From contig JAKJFK010000001.1 in assembly GCA_022704925.1 (NCBI GenBank), positions 1-41,948 on the forward strand: a stretch of DNA of 41,948 nt, in the 5' to 3' direction. Each line of letters begins with the position of its first letter. Position 1 is the stretch's first letter. The notes under the pieces are model-generated. The model saw nothing but the letters and a program-made list of their open reading frames with translations, searched no databases and was not told where the DNA came from. Of the stretch, positions 1-9,829 are shown piece by piece. Source of the stretch: a candidate division TA06 bacterium. Its GTDB lineage: Bacteria > Ratteibacteria > UBA8468 > MWAK01. The position numbers were made by a program, and so were the translations under genes.

Positions 1-2
1 TG

Positions 3-1040
3 CGCGCCGAGGAGCCCGAGGTTATCAGCGGGCTGCGTTCCACTCCGTCGGCCGCGCTTGGCAGCTGCCGCCGCAAGCTCAAGGCGGACGATTACCAGAA
101 GATCCTGGACGTGCTGAAGAAGTACGAGGTGCGCTACTTTCTCATCGCCGGCGGCAACGATTCCATGGACACCGCCCTCCAGATGCACAAGCTGGCCAGG
201 TCGAGCGGCTACGAGCTCTTCTCGGTGGGCGTGCCCAAGACGGTCGACAACGACCTGCGGGTAACCGACCACTGCCCCGGCTACGGCAGCGTGGCCCGCT
301 ACTGGGCGATCTCGGGCCGGGACGCCGGCCGGGACACCGACGCCATCTATCACCCGGACACGGTCAAGATCCTGGAGACCATGGGGCGGGATACCGGCTG
401 GATCACCGCGGCCGCCGGCCTGGCCTGCGAGGCCGGGGACGACGCCCCGCAACTCGTTTATGTTCCGGAGATCCCCTTCGACCAGGAGCAGTTCCTGGGC
501 GACGTGGACCGGGTCTACCGGAAGCTCGGCCGGGTGGTGATCGCCGTCTGCGAGGGACTCAAGGACAAGAGCGGCGAATTCGTGACCGCCTCCGGCCGCA
601 AGACGGACACCGACTCCTTCGGCCACAAGCAGCTGGGCGGTGTCGGTGACGTGCTCTGCGATCTGATCGCCGAAAAGCTGGGCCTCAAGTCCCGCTTCGA
701 CAAGCCGGGCACCATCCAGCGCATGGCCATGGTCTGCGCCTCGGAGGTCGACCGGGAAGAGGCCTACCAGGTCGGCAAGCAGGCGGTCCGGCTGGCCCTG
801 GCCGGCCGCAGCGGCGTGATGGTCACGATCGAGCGCCAGCCGGGTGCCGAGTACCGGGTGGCCTACGGGACCGGGGACCTGACGGAGATCGCCAACCTGC
901 GCAAGGACCTGCCGCGGGAGTTCATGAACGCCGCCGGCAACCATGTTTCCCAGGCCTTCCTGGATTACGCCCGGCCCCTGGCCGGCGGGCCGCTGCCGCC
1001 CTACGTGCGGTTGAAGAAGGTGGCGGTTCCCAAGCGGTGA
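3..1040 (+). CDS. PPi-type 6-phosphofructokinase, 5'-truncated by the window
   Basis: Phosphorylates fructose 6-phosphate to the 1,6-bisphosphate in glycolysis. The reading frame is open from base 3, so the N-terminus lies outside the window; the GTG at 111 is an internal codon. Visible motifs are GGNDSMDT (phosphoryl-donor loop), PKTVDND (catalytic Asp) and MGRDTGW (sugar-phosphate binding). In this superfamily, Asp in the second variable position of the GGxxS loop together with Lys in PKTxDND marks pyrophosphate-dependent enzymes; ATP enzymes have GGDGS and PGTIDND. Both PPi markers are present, so PPi rather than ATP is the likely donor (inference from family rules). The Asn in GGNDS departs from the common GGDDS. 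Transketolase follows within 36 bp, suggesting co-transcription. Confidence 0.88.
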   Translation, partial: RAEEPEVISGLRSTPSAALGSCRRKLKADDYQKILDVLKKYEVRYFLIAGGNDSMDTALQMHKLARSSGYELFSVGVPKTVDNDLRVTDHCPGYGSVARYWAISGRDAGRDTDAIYHPDTVKILETMGRDTGWITAAAGLACEAGDDAPQLVYVPEIPFDQEQFLGDVDRVYRKLGRVVIAVCEGLKDKSGEFVTASGRKTDTDSFGHKQLGGVGDVLCDLIAEKLGLKSRFDKPGTIQRMAMVCASEVDREEAYQVGKQAVRLALAGRSGVMVTIERQPGAEYRVAYGTGDLTEIANLRKDLPREFMNAAGNHVSQAFLDYARPLAGGPLPPYVRLKKVAVPKR

Positions 1041-1075
1041 AACGGCATGCAAACCAAAATCGAAAGGATGGTCCG

Positions 1076-3007
1076 ATGATCAAGGAAAGATTTGCCGCGG
1101 AACGCCTCTCCGACGAACAGCTCCGGGAACTGGCCGAACTCTCCCGGGTCTGCAAGGGGGACATTCTGAAGATGACTACCCTGGCCGCCTGCGGCCATCC
1201 GGGCGGTTCCATCTCCTCGCTCGACCTCTACCTGGTTCTCTTTAAGTACGCGGCGGTCGATCCCGGCGACCCGGACAACCCGAACCGCGACCACATCCTG
1301 ATCAGCCACGGTCACACCTCGCCCGGGGCTTACGCAACGCTGGGCCGGCTGGGCTTCTTCTCCATTGAGGCGGCCGTGAGCGGCTTCCGCAAGATCGACA
1401 CCCCCTTCGAGGGACACGTGGTCCGCGAACTGCCCGGCCTGGACTGGTCCAGCGGCAACCTGGGTCAGGGCCTCTCGGCCGGTTGCGGTTTCGCGCTGGC
1501 CTCGCGGATCCTGAAGCGCGGCTTCCACGTCTTTGTGGCCATGAGCGACGGCGAGCATGCCAAGGGGCAGATCGCCGAGTCCCGGCGCTTCGCCGCCAAG
1601 TACGGTCTGGACAACCTTACCGTGGTCATCGACTACAACCACATCCAGATCAGCGGCAAGATCGAGGATGTCATGCCCCAGAATATCAAGGGCAATTACC
1701 TGGCCGACGGCTGGCGGGTCCTGGAGGTTGACGGCCACGACCACCAGGCTATCTACCAGGCCTGCCGGGAAGCGGCCTCCGACGGGAAGCCGACGGTCAT
1801 CCTGGCCGAGACGGTCATGTCCAGGGGCATCTCCTTCATGGAAGGCCTGCCCAAGTACCACGGCGCGGCCCTCAAGCCGGACGACTGCCGGAAGGCCCTG
1901 GCCGAACTCGGCCTGGAGGACGACCTGGACCGGCTGGGACAGCTGCGCAAGAACTGGTCCTTCCAGGTGCCGGTCCGCCGTTTCGAGTATCCGGTAAGCC
2001 TCAACCTCGGCGAGCCGGTTCTTTACCCGGCCGGCTCCGGTGCCGACAACCGGGGCGCCTTCGGGAAGGCCCTGCTGTCGATCGCTTCGGCCAGCTGCGG
2101 TTCGGATGACAAAACCCCGCTGGTGGTGGTGGATTGCGACCTGGCCACCTCGGTCCGGACCGAGGATTTCGCCAAGCTGGCCCCCTGTTCCTTCTACGAG
2201 GCCGGCGTCCAGGAGCATACCGCGGCCACCCTTTCCGGGGCCCTCTCGGCCAGCGGCGTGGTCGTCTTCTTCGCCGATTTCGGCGCCTTCGGGGTTGACG
2301 AAACTTACAACCAGGAGCGTCTCAACGACCTCAACCACACCAACCTGAAACTGGTCTCCACCCACTGCGGACTTGACGTGGGCGAGGACGGCAAGACCCA
2401 CCAGTGCATCGATTACCTGGGACTCTTCAACAATCTCTTCGGCTTCAAGGTGATCGTGCCGGCCGATCCCAACCAGACCGACCGGGCCGTCCGGTATATG
2501 GCCGGCGCCTGGGGAAACTTCCTGATGACCATGGGCCGTTCGAAGGTGCCGGTGGTGACCCGTGAGGACGGGACTCCCTATTACGACGCCGCCTACCGGT
2601 TCGAGTACGGCCAGGGTGACTGGATCAGGCGCGGCCGGCAGGCGACCGTCGTCTGCATGGGCGCCCCGATGACCGCCTACGCGGTGGCCGCCAGCGACCA
2701 GCTGCGGGCGGAAGGCGTCGAGGTGGGCGTCCTCAACCTGGCCTCCCCGCTTCAACCCGACATCGCGGCGCTCCGGGAGGCGGCCGCGACCGGCTGCCTG
2801 CTGACGCTGGAGGACCACCACATCCGGACCGGGCTGGGCGCGGTTGTGGCCAATTTCCTGGCCGAAAACCGGCTGGCGGTGAAGTTCCAAAAACTGGGCA
2901 TCAAGGGTTACGGGCAGAGCGGCACGCCCGAGGCGCTCTACGCCAAGGAAGGGATCGATACCGAGGGGATCAAGGCGGCGGTCAAAAAGCTGCTGGCCGT
3001 CCGCTGA
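1076..3007 (+). CDS. tkt: Transketolase, full-length single-chain type
   Basis: Thiamine-diphosphate enzyme of the non-oxidative pentose phosphate pathway, moving two-carbon units between sugar phosphates. The N-terminal half has CGHPGGSIS and the ThDP/metal motif SDGE followed by VVIDYNHIQISG. The central Pyr domain has the VQEHTAA segment with the catalytic Glu, and the C-terminal domain is complete, giving about 643 residues, the usual length for a fused transketolase. The frame is open from a GTG at 1037 that overlaps the upstream stop, but ATG 1076 has an AAAGGA site about 8 bases upstream and is the better start. With phosphofructokinase it forms a sugar-phosphate pair. Split transketolases and DXS share this fold; the HPGG motif and full length favour transketolase. 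Confidence 0.88.
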   Translation: MIKERFAAERLSDEQLRELAELSRVCKGDILKMTTLAACGHPGGSISSLDLYLVLFKYAAVDPGDPDNPNRDHILISHGHTSPGAYATLGRLGFFSIEAAVSGFRKIDTPFEGHVVRELPGLDWSSGNLGQGLSAGCGFALASRILKRGFHVFVAMSDGEHAKGQIAESRRFAAKYGLDNLTVVIDYNHIQISGKIEDVMPQNIKGNYLADGWRVLEVDGHDHQAIYQACREAASDGKPTVILAETVMSRGISFMEGLPKYHGAALKPDDCRKALAELGLEDDLDRLGQLRKNWSFQVPVRRFEYPVSLNLGEPVLYPAGSGADNRGAFGKALLSIASASCGSDDKTPLVVVDCDLATSVRTEDFAKLAPCSFYEAGVQEHTAATLSGALSASGVVVFFADFGAFGVDETYNQERLNDLNHTNLKLVSTHCGLDVGEDGKTHQCIDYLGLFNNLFGFKVIVPADPNQTDRAVRYMAGAWGNFLMTMGRSKVPVVTREDGTPYYDAAYRFEYGQGDWIRRGRQATVVCMGAPMTAYAVAASDQLRAEGVEVGVLNLASPLQPDIAALREAAATGCLLTLEDHHIRTGLGAVVANFLAENRLAVKFQKLGIKGYGQSGTPEALYAKEGIDTEGIKAAVKKLLAVR

Positions 3008-3036
3008 GCGGCCGGCCGCCGGTTCGAAAAGGCCGG

Positions 3037-3675
3037 ATGAAGATCAAGATCTGCGGCCTGCGCCAGCCCCGGGAGCTGGACTGGGCCCGGGAATTGGGCG
3101 CCGACCTGGTCGGCTTCAACTTTTACCCGGCCAGTCCCCGTTATCTCGCGGCCGAAGCACTGGAGAAGATGGCGGCCGCCGGACCGGGTCCGCTTCGGGC
3201 CGGGGTCTTTGTCAATCCGGGCTGGGAGGAACTGGGCGCCCTCGTCCGTGCCGCCGGGCTGGACCTGGTCCAGCTGCACGGGGATGAGTCCCCGGACTTC
3301 TGCCGCCGGGTCCGTTCCGAACTGGGCCGGCCGGTTATCAAAGCCTTCCGGCTCGGCGGGTCCCTGGGGCCGGCTTCCCTTGCCGCCTACCTGGGGGCGG
3401 CCGATTACTTTCTGCTTGACGGGGGGGCCGCGCCCGGCCTCTACGGCGGCGGCGGCCGTTCCTTTCCCTGGGACCTGGCGGCGCCCTTCAAGGCGCTGGG
3501 GGTTCCGTTTTTCCTGGCCGGAGGCTTGACGCCGGAGAATGTCGCCGCGGCGATTGAAAGGGTTGCCCCCTACGGGGTCGACGTCGCCAGCGGGGTGGAG
3601 TCCGCGCCCGGCCGGAAGTCCCGTTTCAAGATGGAGGCCTTCATCCGGGCGGCCCGTTCGGCCGCCGGCGACTGA
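3037..3675 (+). CDS. trpF: Phosphoribosylanthranilate isomerase
   Basis: TIM-barrel isomerase converting N-(5-phosphoribosyl)anthranilate to CdRP in tryptophan synthesis. The start KIKICGLRQP carries the catalytic Cys of strand 1; GFNFYPASPRYL, VQLHGDE, the glycine-rich LLDGG region, LAGGLTPENV and GVDVASGVES follow in family order, the last two forming the phosphate-binding end of the barrel. Length is 212 residues, typical for stand-alone TrpF. ATG 3037 has an AAAAGG site upstream. No other trp gene is in the window: it sits between transketolase and a sugar-phosphate isomerase-like gene and appears to be an orphan in a mixed operon. A relaxed HisA-like role cannot be excluded by reading alone, but the KICG start is TrpF-specific. 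Confidence 0.9.
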   Translation: MKIKICGLRQPRELDWARELGADLVGFNFYPASPRYLAAEALEKMAAAGPGPLRAGVFVNPGWEELGALVRAAGLDLVQLHGDESPDFCRRVRSELGRPVIKAFRLGGSLGPASLAAYLGAADYFLLDGGAAPGLYGGGGRSFPWDLAAPFKALGVPFFLAGGLTPENVAAAIERVAPYGVDVASGVESAPGRKSRFKMEAFIRAARSAAGD

Positions 3676-3696
3676 CTGGAACAAGGAGATGACGCG

Positions 3697-4461
3697 ATGA
3701 CCAACCAGGTGGCCCTTCAGCTTTACACGCTCCGGAATGAACTCAAGACCCCGGAGGATATCAGCCGCACCCTGGCCGAGGTGGCCCGGATCGGGTACCG
3801 CGCCGTCCAGGTTTCCGGGGTCGGCCCGATCGAACCGGCGGCAATGAAGAAGATCCTGGAACGGGAGAACCTGACCGCCTGTTCCAGCCATATCCCGTAC
3901 CAGCGGCTGGTCGGCGAAACGGAGAAGGTCATCGAGGAGGCCCGCTTCCTGGACCAGGATTCGGTGGCCTGCCCGCAGCTGCCGGGCGAGTTGAGAACCT
4001 CCGCCGCCGGCTTCCGGCAGGCGGCCCGGGAACTTTCGGAGGCCGGGAAGGCCTTTCAGCAGGCCGGCCTGGTCCTGCTTTACCACAACCACGCCCTGGA
4101 GTTCGAGCGCTTCGAAGGACGCACCGGCTACCAGATCCTGGTCGAGGAGAGCGACCCCCGCTTCCTGCAGATGGAGATCGACACCTACTGGGTCGCCTTC
4201 GCCGGCGCCGACCCGGTTGACTGGTGCCGGAAGCTGGCCGGCCGCATGCACCTGGTGCACTTCAAGGACATGGGCATCCAGGCCGGCAAGCAATTCATGG
4301 CCGAGGTGGGCGAAGGTAACCTCAACTGGCCGGCCATCCTGACCGCCTGCCGCGACGGCGGCGTCCGCTGGTACGCGGTGGAACAGGACACCTGCCCGCG
4401 GCCGCCCCTGGAGAGCGCCCGCATCAGTCTCGAGAATCTCAAGCGGATGGGGCTGGAGTGA
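3697..4461 (+). CDS. Sugar phosphate isomerase/epimerase, xylose-isomerase-like TIM barrel
   Basis: A 254-residue protein of the AP-endonuclease-2/xylose-isomerase-like barrel superfamily, whose members isomerise or epimerise sugars and inositols using a divalent metal held by Glu, Asp and His. It opens with VALQLYTLRNEL, the usual first strand, and contains SSHIPYQ, LLYHNHALEF, MEIDTYWV, LVHFKDMG and a final WYAVEQDTC, which carry the expected His/Glu/Asp ligands at strand ends. A strong AAGGAG site precedes ATG 3697, and the gene lies 21 bp after trpF. The stop touches the open frame of purM, so these genes look co-transcribed. The substrate cannot be assigned; homologues are often annotated IolE- or IolH-like. 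Confidence 0.75.
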   Translation: MTNQVALQLYTLRNELKTPEDISRTLAEVARIGYRAVQVSGVGPIEPAAMKKILERENLTACSSHIPYQRLVGETEKVIEEARFLDQDSVACPQLPGELRTSAAGFRQAARELSEAGKAFQQAGLVLLYHNHALEFERFEGRTGYQILVEESDPRFLQMEIDTYWVAFAGADPVDWCRKLAGRMHLVHFKDMGIQAGKQFMAEVGEGNLNWPAILTACRDGGVRWYAVEQDTCPRPPLESARISLENLKRMGLE

Positions 4462-4511
4462 CCGGAAGCCGGTTGGCCGGAACGGCCCGGAAGCGAAGGG
4501 GAGCCAAGGCG

Positions 4512-5525
4512 ATGGGCATGGATTACCGGAAGGCCGGCGTCGACATCGCGGCGGCCGGCAGTTTTGTCGATTCCCTCAAGGAACTGGCCGCCCGGACCCG
4601 GGTCAAGGGCCAGCTGGGCGATATCGGTCTCTTCTCCGGTCTCTTTTCCCTGCAGCCGCTCCGCTACCGGCAGCCGGTGCTGGTCTCCGGCATTGACGGG
4701 GTCGGGACCAAGATCCTCCTGGCCGAGGCGGCCGGGATCTATGACACGGTCGGCATCGACCTGGTGGCCATGAATGTTAATGATATCCTGACCGCCGGGG
4801 CCCGGCCGCTCTTCTTCCTGGACTACCTGGCCGTGGGACGCCTCGACCGGAAACGGGAACTGGCCCTGATCAAGGGCATCGTCGAAGGATGCCGCCAGGC
4901 CGGCTGCGCCCTGATCGGGGGCGAGACCGCCCAGATGGGAGATGTTTACGGGCCGAAGGGTTTCGACCTGGCCGGCTGCGCGGTCGGCGTGGTGGAGAAG
5001 GCCCGGATCGTCTCCGGCGCCGGGATCCGGCCCGGGGACCGGTTGCTGGCCCTGCCCAGCAGCGGCCTTCACAGCAACGGCTTTTCGCTGGTCCGAAAAC
5101 TATTCAGCCCGAAGGAAATCAAGCGCGATCCGGAATTGGCCCGCCGCCTGCTCACCCCCACCCGCATCTACGTAAAGACGATTCTCAATCTTCTGGAAAA
5201 GGTGAAGGTGAAAGGCATGGCCCACATCACCGGCGGCGGCCCGGTCGGCAACATCCGGCGGGTGCTGCCGGACGGTACCCGGGCGGTCCTGGAGGCCGGG
5301 ACCTGGGAGATGCCGGCGCTCTTCAAGGAAGTCCAGGCCCGGGGCCGGGTCAGCCGGTTGGAATTGGCCCGCACCCTGAACCTCGGCCTCGGTTTCGTGC
5401 TGGTCCTGTCACCGGCCGAGGCCGGCCGGGCGGTCCGGGTTTTGCGCGGGCTCCGGGAGCCGGTCCTGGAGATCGGCCGGATCGAGGCGGCGCCGGGCGG
5501 CCCCGACTGCGTAATATCCTGGTAA
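4512..5525 (+). CDS. purM: Phosphoribosylformylglycinamidine cyclo-ligase (AIR synthetase)
   Basis: ATP-dependent cyclisation of FGAM to AIR, the fifth step of purine synthesis, in the cytoplasm. The N-terminus MDYRKAGVDI is the family hallmark; PVLVSGIDGVGTK, GIDLVAMNVNDIL, FFLDYLAVG, ALIGGETAQM, DLAGCAVGVVE, LPSSGLHSNGFSLVRK and HITGGGPVGNI follow in order. About 337 residues from ATG 4512, close to the usual 340-350. The frame is open back to a GTG at 4458 overlapping the upstream stop, but conservation begins at MDYRKAG, so ATG 4512 or 4518 is the real start. ThiL at the far right edge is a member of the same ATP-binding superfamily. No other pur genes are present nearby. Confidence 0.92.
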   Translation: MGMDYRKAGVDIAAAGSFVDSLKELAARTRVKGQLGDIGLFSGLFSLQPLRYRQPVLVSGIDGVGTKILLAEAAGIYDTVGIDLVAMNVNDILTAGARPLFFLDYLAVGRLDRKRELALIKGIVEGCRQAGCALIGGETAQMGDVYGPKGFDLAGCAVGVVEKARIVSGAGIRPGDRLLALPSSGLHSNGFSLVRKLFSPKEIKRDPELARRLLTPTRIYVKTILNLLEKVKVKGMAHITGGGPVGNIRRVLPDGTRAVLEAGTWEMPALFKEVQARGRVSRLELARTLNLGLGFVLVLSPAEAGRAVRVLRGLREPVLEIGRIEAAPGGPDCVISW

Positions 5526-5532
5526 TCCGTTT

Positions 5533-5561
5533 TTGCGCCCGTTTTATATTTGGGTTATACT
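5533..5561 (+). promoter_or_regulatory. Sigma70-like promoter of argH, near-leaderless
   Basis: TTGCGC (5533-5538), a 17-base spacer, then TATACT (5556-5561). The start codon of argH lies only 11 bases past the -10 box, so transcription should begin about 4-5 bases before ATG 5573. No Shine-Dalgarno sequence is visible between purM and argH. The region is locally A+T-rich in a G+C-rich background. Confidence 0.6.
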
Positions 5562-5572
5562 TTTAACTGTAA

Positions 5573-6955
<1,383 letters not shown>

Positions 6956-7032
6956 CCCTCCCCCCCGCTTTAAATTTTACTTATCCTTTGCCTGTTTTCT
7001 TTAACCCGGCGGTTTCGAAAGGATCGGTTTTG

Positions 7033-8712
7033 ATGAAAGTAAAAATCAGGCTGAAAGATCCCGGCAATCAGGCCCTGGCCCGTCCGGCCGCCATACTGGC
7101 CCGCCAGCTGGCCGAGCGCTCCGGTGCGGAAATAATTTCGGCCGGCCCGGAAACCGGTTCGGAACTTGCGGTGGCGCTGGCGATTGACCCGGCCGCCGGC
7201 CGCGAGGGGTACCGGATCGCCGACGGCGCCCCGGGCGAAATAATCGTCGCCGGCGGCGACCGGCGCGGCCTGATTTACGGGGTCGGCCGCCTCCTTCACG
7301 AGGCCGTTTACTCCCCGGGTGAATTCCGGCCCGGCCCCTGGCGGGGCGCCTCGGTCCCGGATAAGCCGGTGCGCGGCCTCTACTTCGCCACCCATTTTCA
7401 CAACTACTACCACGACGCGCCCCCGGCCGAGATCGAAAAGTATCTCGAGGAGCTCGTCCTCTGGGGTTACAACGCCCTGGTGGCCTGGTACGACATGAAC
7501 CACTACCGGGGCCTGGACGACCCGGACAGCCGGGCGATGATCGAGCGCCTGCGCCACCTGTTTTCCTTCGCGCGCGAGCTGGGCCTGGATATCGGGCTGG
7601 TGACGGTTGCCAACGAGTCCTACCGGAGCAGCCCGCGGGAACTGGGCCGGGTTCCGGAGTATGCTTTCATGCCGGGACTGCTCTGTCCGAATAAGCCCGG
7701 CGGCCGGGAACTGATCCTGAAGAACATGGCCGGCGAATTTGAGGCCTTTGCCGGTTTGAAGCTTGATTTCATCTGGACCTGGCCCTACGATCCCGGCAGC
7801 TGCTTCTGCGAAAAATGCCGCCCCTGGGGCGGGAACGGCTTCATCGAAATGAGCCGGGAGATCGCCGGGCTCGCCCGCCGTTACCACCCGTCGGCCCGGC
7901 TGGTCCTCTCCACCTGGACCTTCAAGCCGGAGGATTGGGAAGGGCTGGCCCGGGCCTTCCGGGAGCGGCCCGACTGGGTCGATTACATCATGGCCGATGC
8001 CCACCGGGAGTTCCCCGAATTTCCCCTGAAGCACGGGGTGCCCGGCGGCCTGCCGCTCCTCAACTTTCCGGAGATCAGCATGATCGGCATGAAGCCCTGG
8101 GGTGGCTTCGGCGCCACGCCGACGCCGGAACGGCTGCAGGGTTTCTGGCCGGCGGCGGCCGACCGGATCGCCGGCGGCTTCCCCTACTCGGAGGGGCTGC
8201 ACGACGACATCAACAAGGTCATCATCAGCCGCTTCTACTGGAACCGGAAGACCTCTGCCCTCGAGGCGCTCCGGGAGTACGCGCATTTTGAATACGGCCC
8301 CGGGGCGGTCGAACGGGTGCTGGAGGCGGTCGGGATCATCGAGGCCAATCATGGCCGCTACTGGGACGTCGTTCCCCAGGCGCCCGGGTTCATCCGCAAG
8401 AGAGAGGCGCCCGAGGTGCGCGATTCCGGCCGCGCCGCCCGGCTGCTGGAAGAGGTTGACCGGGAACTTCCCGAGGCGCGGCGCCGGGGCTGGCGCTGGC
8501 GGCTGCTGCTTCTGCGCGGCCGGATCGAGCGGGAGTTGCGAAGTAACGGCGGCGTGCCCAACGACGCCTGCGACGAGGCCTTCGAGGAGTTGATCGCCAT
8601 TCTGCACGCCGAACGGGCCGAGTGGCGGGTGGCGCCGCTGAGCCGGCGCCTGGTGGCCCGCCTGGACCGCGAGAAGAAACAGGCCGAGGATTTCGACGGC
8701 CTGGGTAAGTAA
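7033..8712 (+). CDS. Putative glycoside hydrolase: hexosaminidase/glucuronidase-like N-domain plus TIM barrel
   Basis: A 559-residue protein without signal peptide. Residues about 1-115 resemble the N-terminal alpha/beta domain found before the barrel in GH20, GH67 and GH84 enzymes (GYRIADGAPGEIIVAGGDRRG then LIYGVGRLL). The rest reads as a TIM barrel with strand motifs GLYFATHFHNYY, LVAWYDMNH, FIWTWPYDPGSC, MADAHREFP and a helical C-terminal tail. CFCEKCRPWGG forms a small cysteine cluster near the barrel centre. I could not assign catalytic acids with confidence. ATG 7033 follows GAAAGGAT; the frame is open from a TTG at 6988 that has no good site. It is followed at 30 bp by two URO-D paralogues, so it probably acts in the same intracellular pathway on a small oligosaccharide or glycoside. 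Substrate unknown. Confidence 0.55.
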   Translation: MKVKIRLKDPGNQALARPAAILARQLAERSGAEIISAGPETGSELAVALAIDPAAGREGYRIADGAPGEIIVAGGDRRGLIYGVGRLLHEAVYSPGEFRPGPWRGASVPDKPVRGLYFATHFHNYYHDAPPAEIEKYLEELVLWGYNALVAWYDMNHYRGLDDPDSRAMIERLRHLFSFARELGLDIGLVTVANESYRSSPRELGRVPEYAFMPGLLCPNKPGGRELILKNMAGEFEAFAGLKLDFIWTWPYDPGSCFCEKCRPWGGNGFIEMSREIAGLARRYHPSARLVLSTWTFKPEDWEGLARAFRERPDWVDYIMADAHREFPEFPLKHGVPGGLPLLNFPEISMIGMKPWGGFGATPTPERLQGFWPAAADRIAGGFPYSEGLHDDINKVIISRFYWNRKTSALEALREYAHFEYGPGAVERVLEAVGIIEANHGRYWDVVPQAPGFIRKREAPEVRDSGRAARLLEEVDRELPEARRRGWRWRLLLLRGRIERELRSNGGVPNDACDEAFEELIAILHAERAEWRVAPLSRRLVARLDREKKQAEDFDGLGK

Positions 8713-8742
8713 AGTAAACCCCGGATAAAAGGGAGAACCGCG

Positions 8743-9807
8743 ATGAACCAGCTGGAAATCTTCCGGGCGACGGTTGCGCACCAGCCGCACTCGGGATTTC
8801 TCTACAAGGTCGGTTTCACCAATGACCTCTACCGGCGCCTGCTGGAGCGTTACCGGCTTCCGGCCGACGCCAGGCTTGACGACTACTACGAGTGCTTCCG
8901 GCCGGCGGCGGTCCAGCCGGCGCCGGCCGGGCCGGTGGCGACGCCGGACTTTTCCCGCTACTTCGCCGGCGAGGCGTGGCCGGAGGGCTCGCTGATCAAC
9001 AAGCTGGGCGTGCTGGAGATCCCGGCTCATTTCTACCACTTCACCGGCTACGTCAGCCCGCTGCGGAAGGCCGCCTCCCTGAAGGAGCTGGAGGAGTTTC
9101 CCTATCCCTACGCCGGCGCTTTCGACGAGAGCGGGATGGCCGAAAAGGTCCGGGCGGCGCACGAAGCGGGCAAGGCGGCCATGACCGGCATCGTCCACCT
9201 CTACGAGCATGCCTGGCAGATCCGTGGATACGAGGAGTTTCTCCAGGACATGATCGAGCGGCCGGAGTGGGTCGAGTGCATCCTGGACCGGCTGGCCGAG
9301 CGCAATCTGAAAATCGCCGAGGTCGGCGCCCGGGCCGGCGTCGATTACCTGGTGACCGGCGACGACATCGCCAACCAGCAGAACCTGATGTTCTCCCCCG
9401 GGATGTGGTGGCGCTTCATCGGCTCCCGCTGGGCCCGGATTTACGCGGCCGCCCGCCGGATCAAGCCGGACATCCAGATCTGGTACCACAGCGACGGCAA
9501 CGTTTACTCCCTGATCCCAAAACTGATCGAGATCGGCGTCACCATCCTCAACCCGCTCCAGCCCGAGTGCCTGGACGTGGTCCGGGTCAAGCGTGAGTTC
9601 GGCCGCCACCTGGTCTTCGACGGGACCGTCGGTACCCAGTCCACCTTTCCCTTCGGCACCCCCGAAGAGGTGACGCGGGTGGTCCGGGAGCGGAAACGGA
9701 CGCTCGGCTGCGACGGCGCGCTCATCCTGGCGCCGACCCATACCCTGGAGCCGGAGGTTACGCCCGAGAACATCGAGGCCTTCGTGGCCGCCTGCCGCGA
9801 GGAATAA
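8743..9807 (+). CDS. URO-D-fold protein A (uroporphyrinogen decarboxylase superfamily, not HemE)
   Basis: A 354-residue barrel of the superfamily that includes HemE and the MtaA/MtbA methylcobamide:CoM methyltransferases. It lacks the HemE N-terminal arginine signature (RxPxWxMRQAGR). Visible superfamily segments are YLVTGDDIANQ, then WYHSDGNV at residues 247-254, ILNPLQPEC, GTPEEVTRVV and LAPTHTLEPEVTPENI. Where MtaA-type enzymes have H-x-C zinc ligands, this protein has H249-S-D251-G, and the later zinc Cys position is Thr-His (H333). It may therefore bind a different metal or none. It is co-directional with the hydrolase-like gene upstream and 22 bp from paralogue B. Function is unknown; a methyl- or carboxyl-group reaction is possible but unproven. 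Confidence 0.75.
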   Translation: MNQLEIFRATVAHQPHSGFLYKVGFTNDLYRRLLERYRLPADARLDDYYECFRPAAVQPAPAGPVATPDFSRYFAGEAWPEGSLINKLGVLEIPAHFYHFTGYVSPLRKAASLKELEEFPYPYAGAFDESGMAEKVRAAHEAGKAAMTGIVHLYEHAWQIRGYEEFLQDMIERPEWVECILDRLAERNLKIAEVGARAGVDYLVTGDDIANQQNLMFSPGMWWRFIGSRWARIYAAARRIKPDIQIWYHSDGNVYSLIPKLIEIGVTILNPLQPECLDVVRVKREFGRHLVFDGTVGTQSTFPFGTPEEVTRVVRERKRTLGCDGALILAPTHTLEPEVTPENIEAFVAACREE

Positions 9808-9829
9808 CCTTGAACCGGAGAGGCCTGTC

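Noticed and set aside
1001-2890. Long open frames antisense to transketolase and similar frames elsewhere (for example 6970-9873 and 26927-28141)
   Set aside because: High G+C makes stops rare on the opposite strand. Their translations have no family motifs and lie exactly opposite genes with full motif sets.
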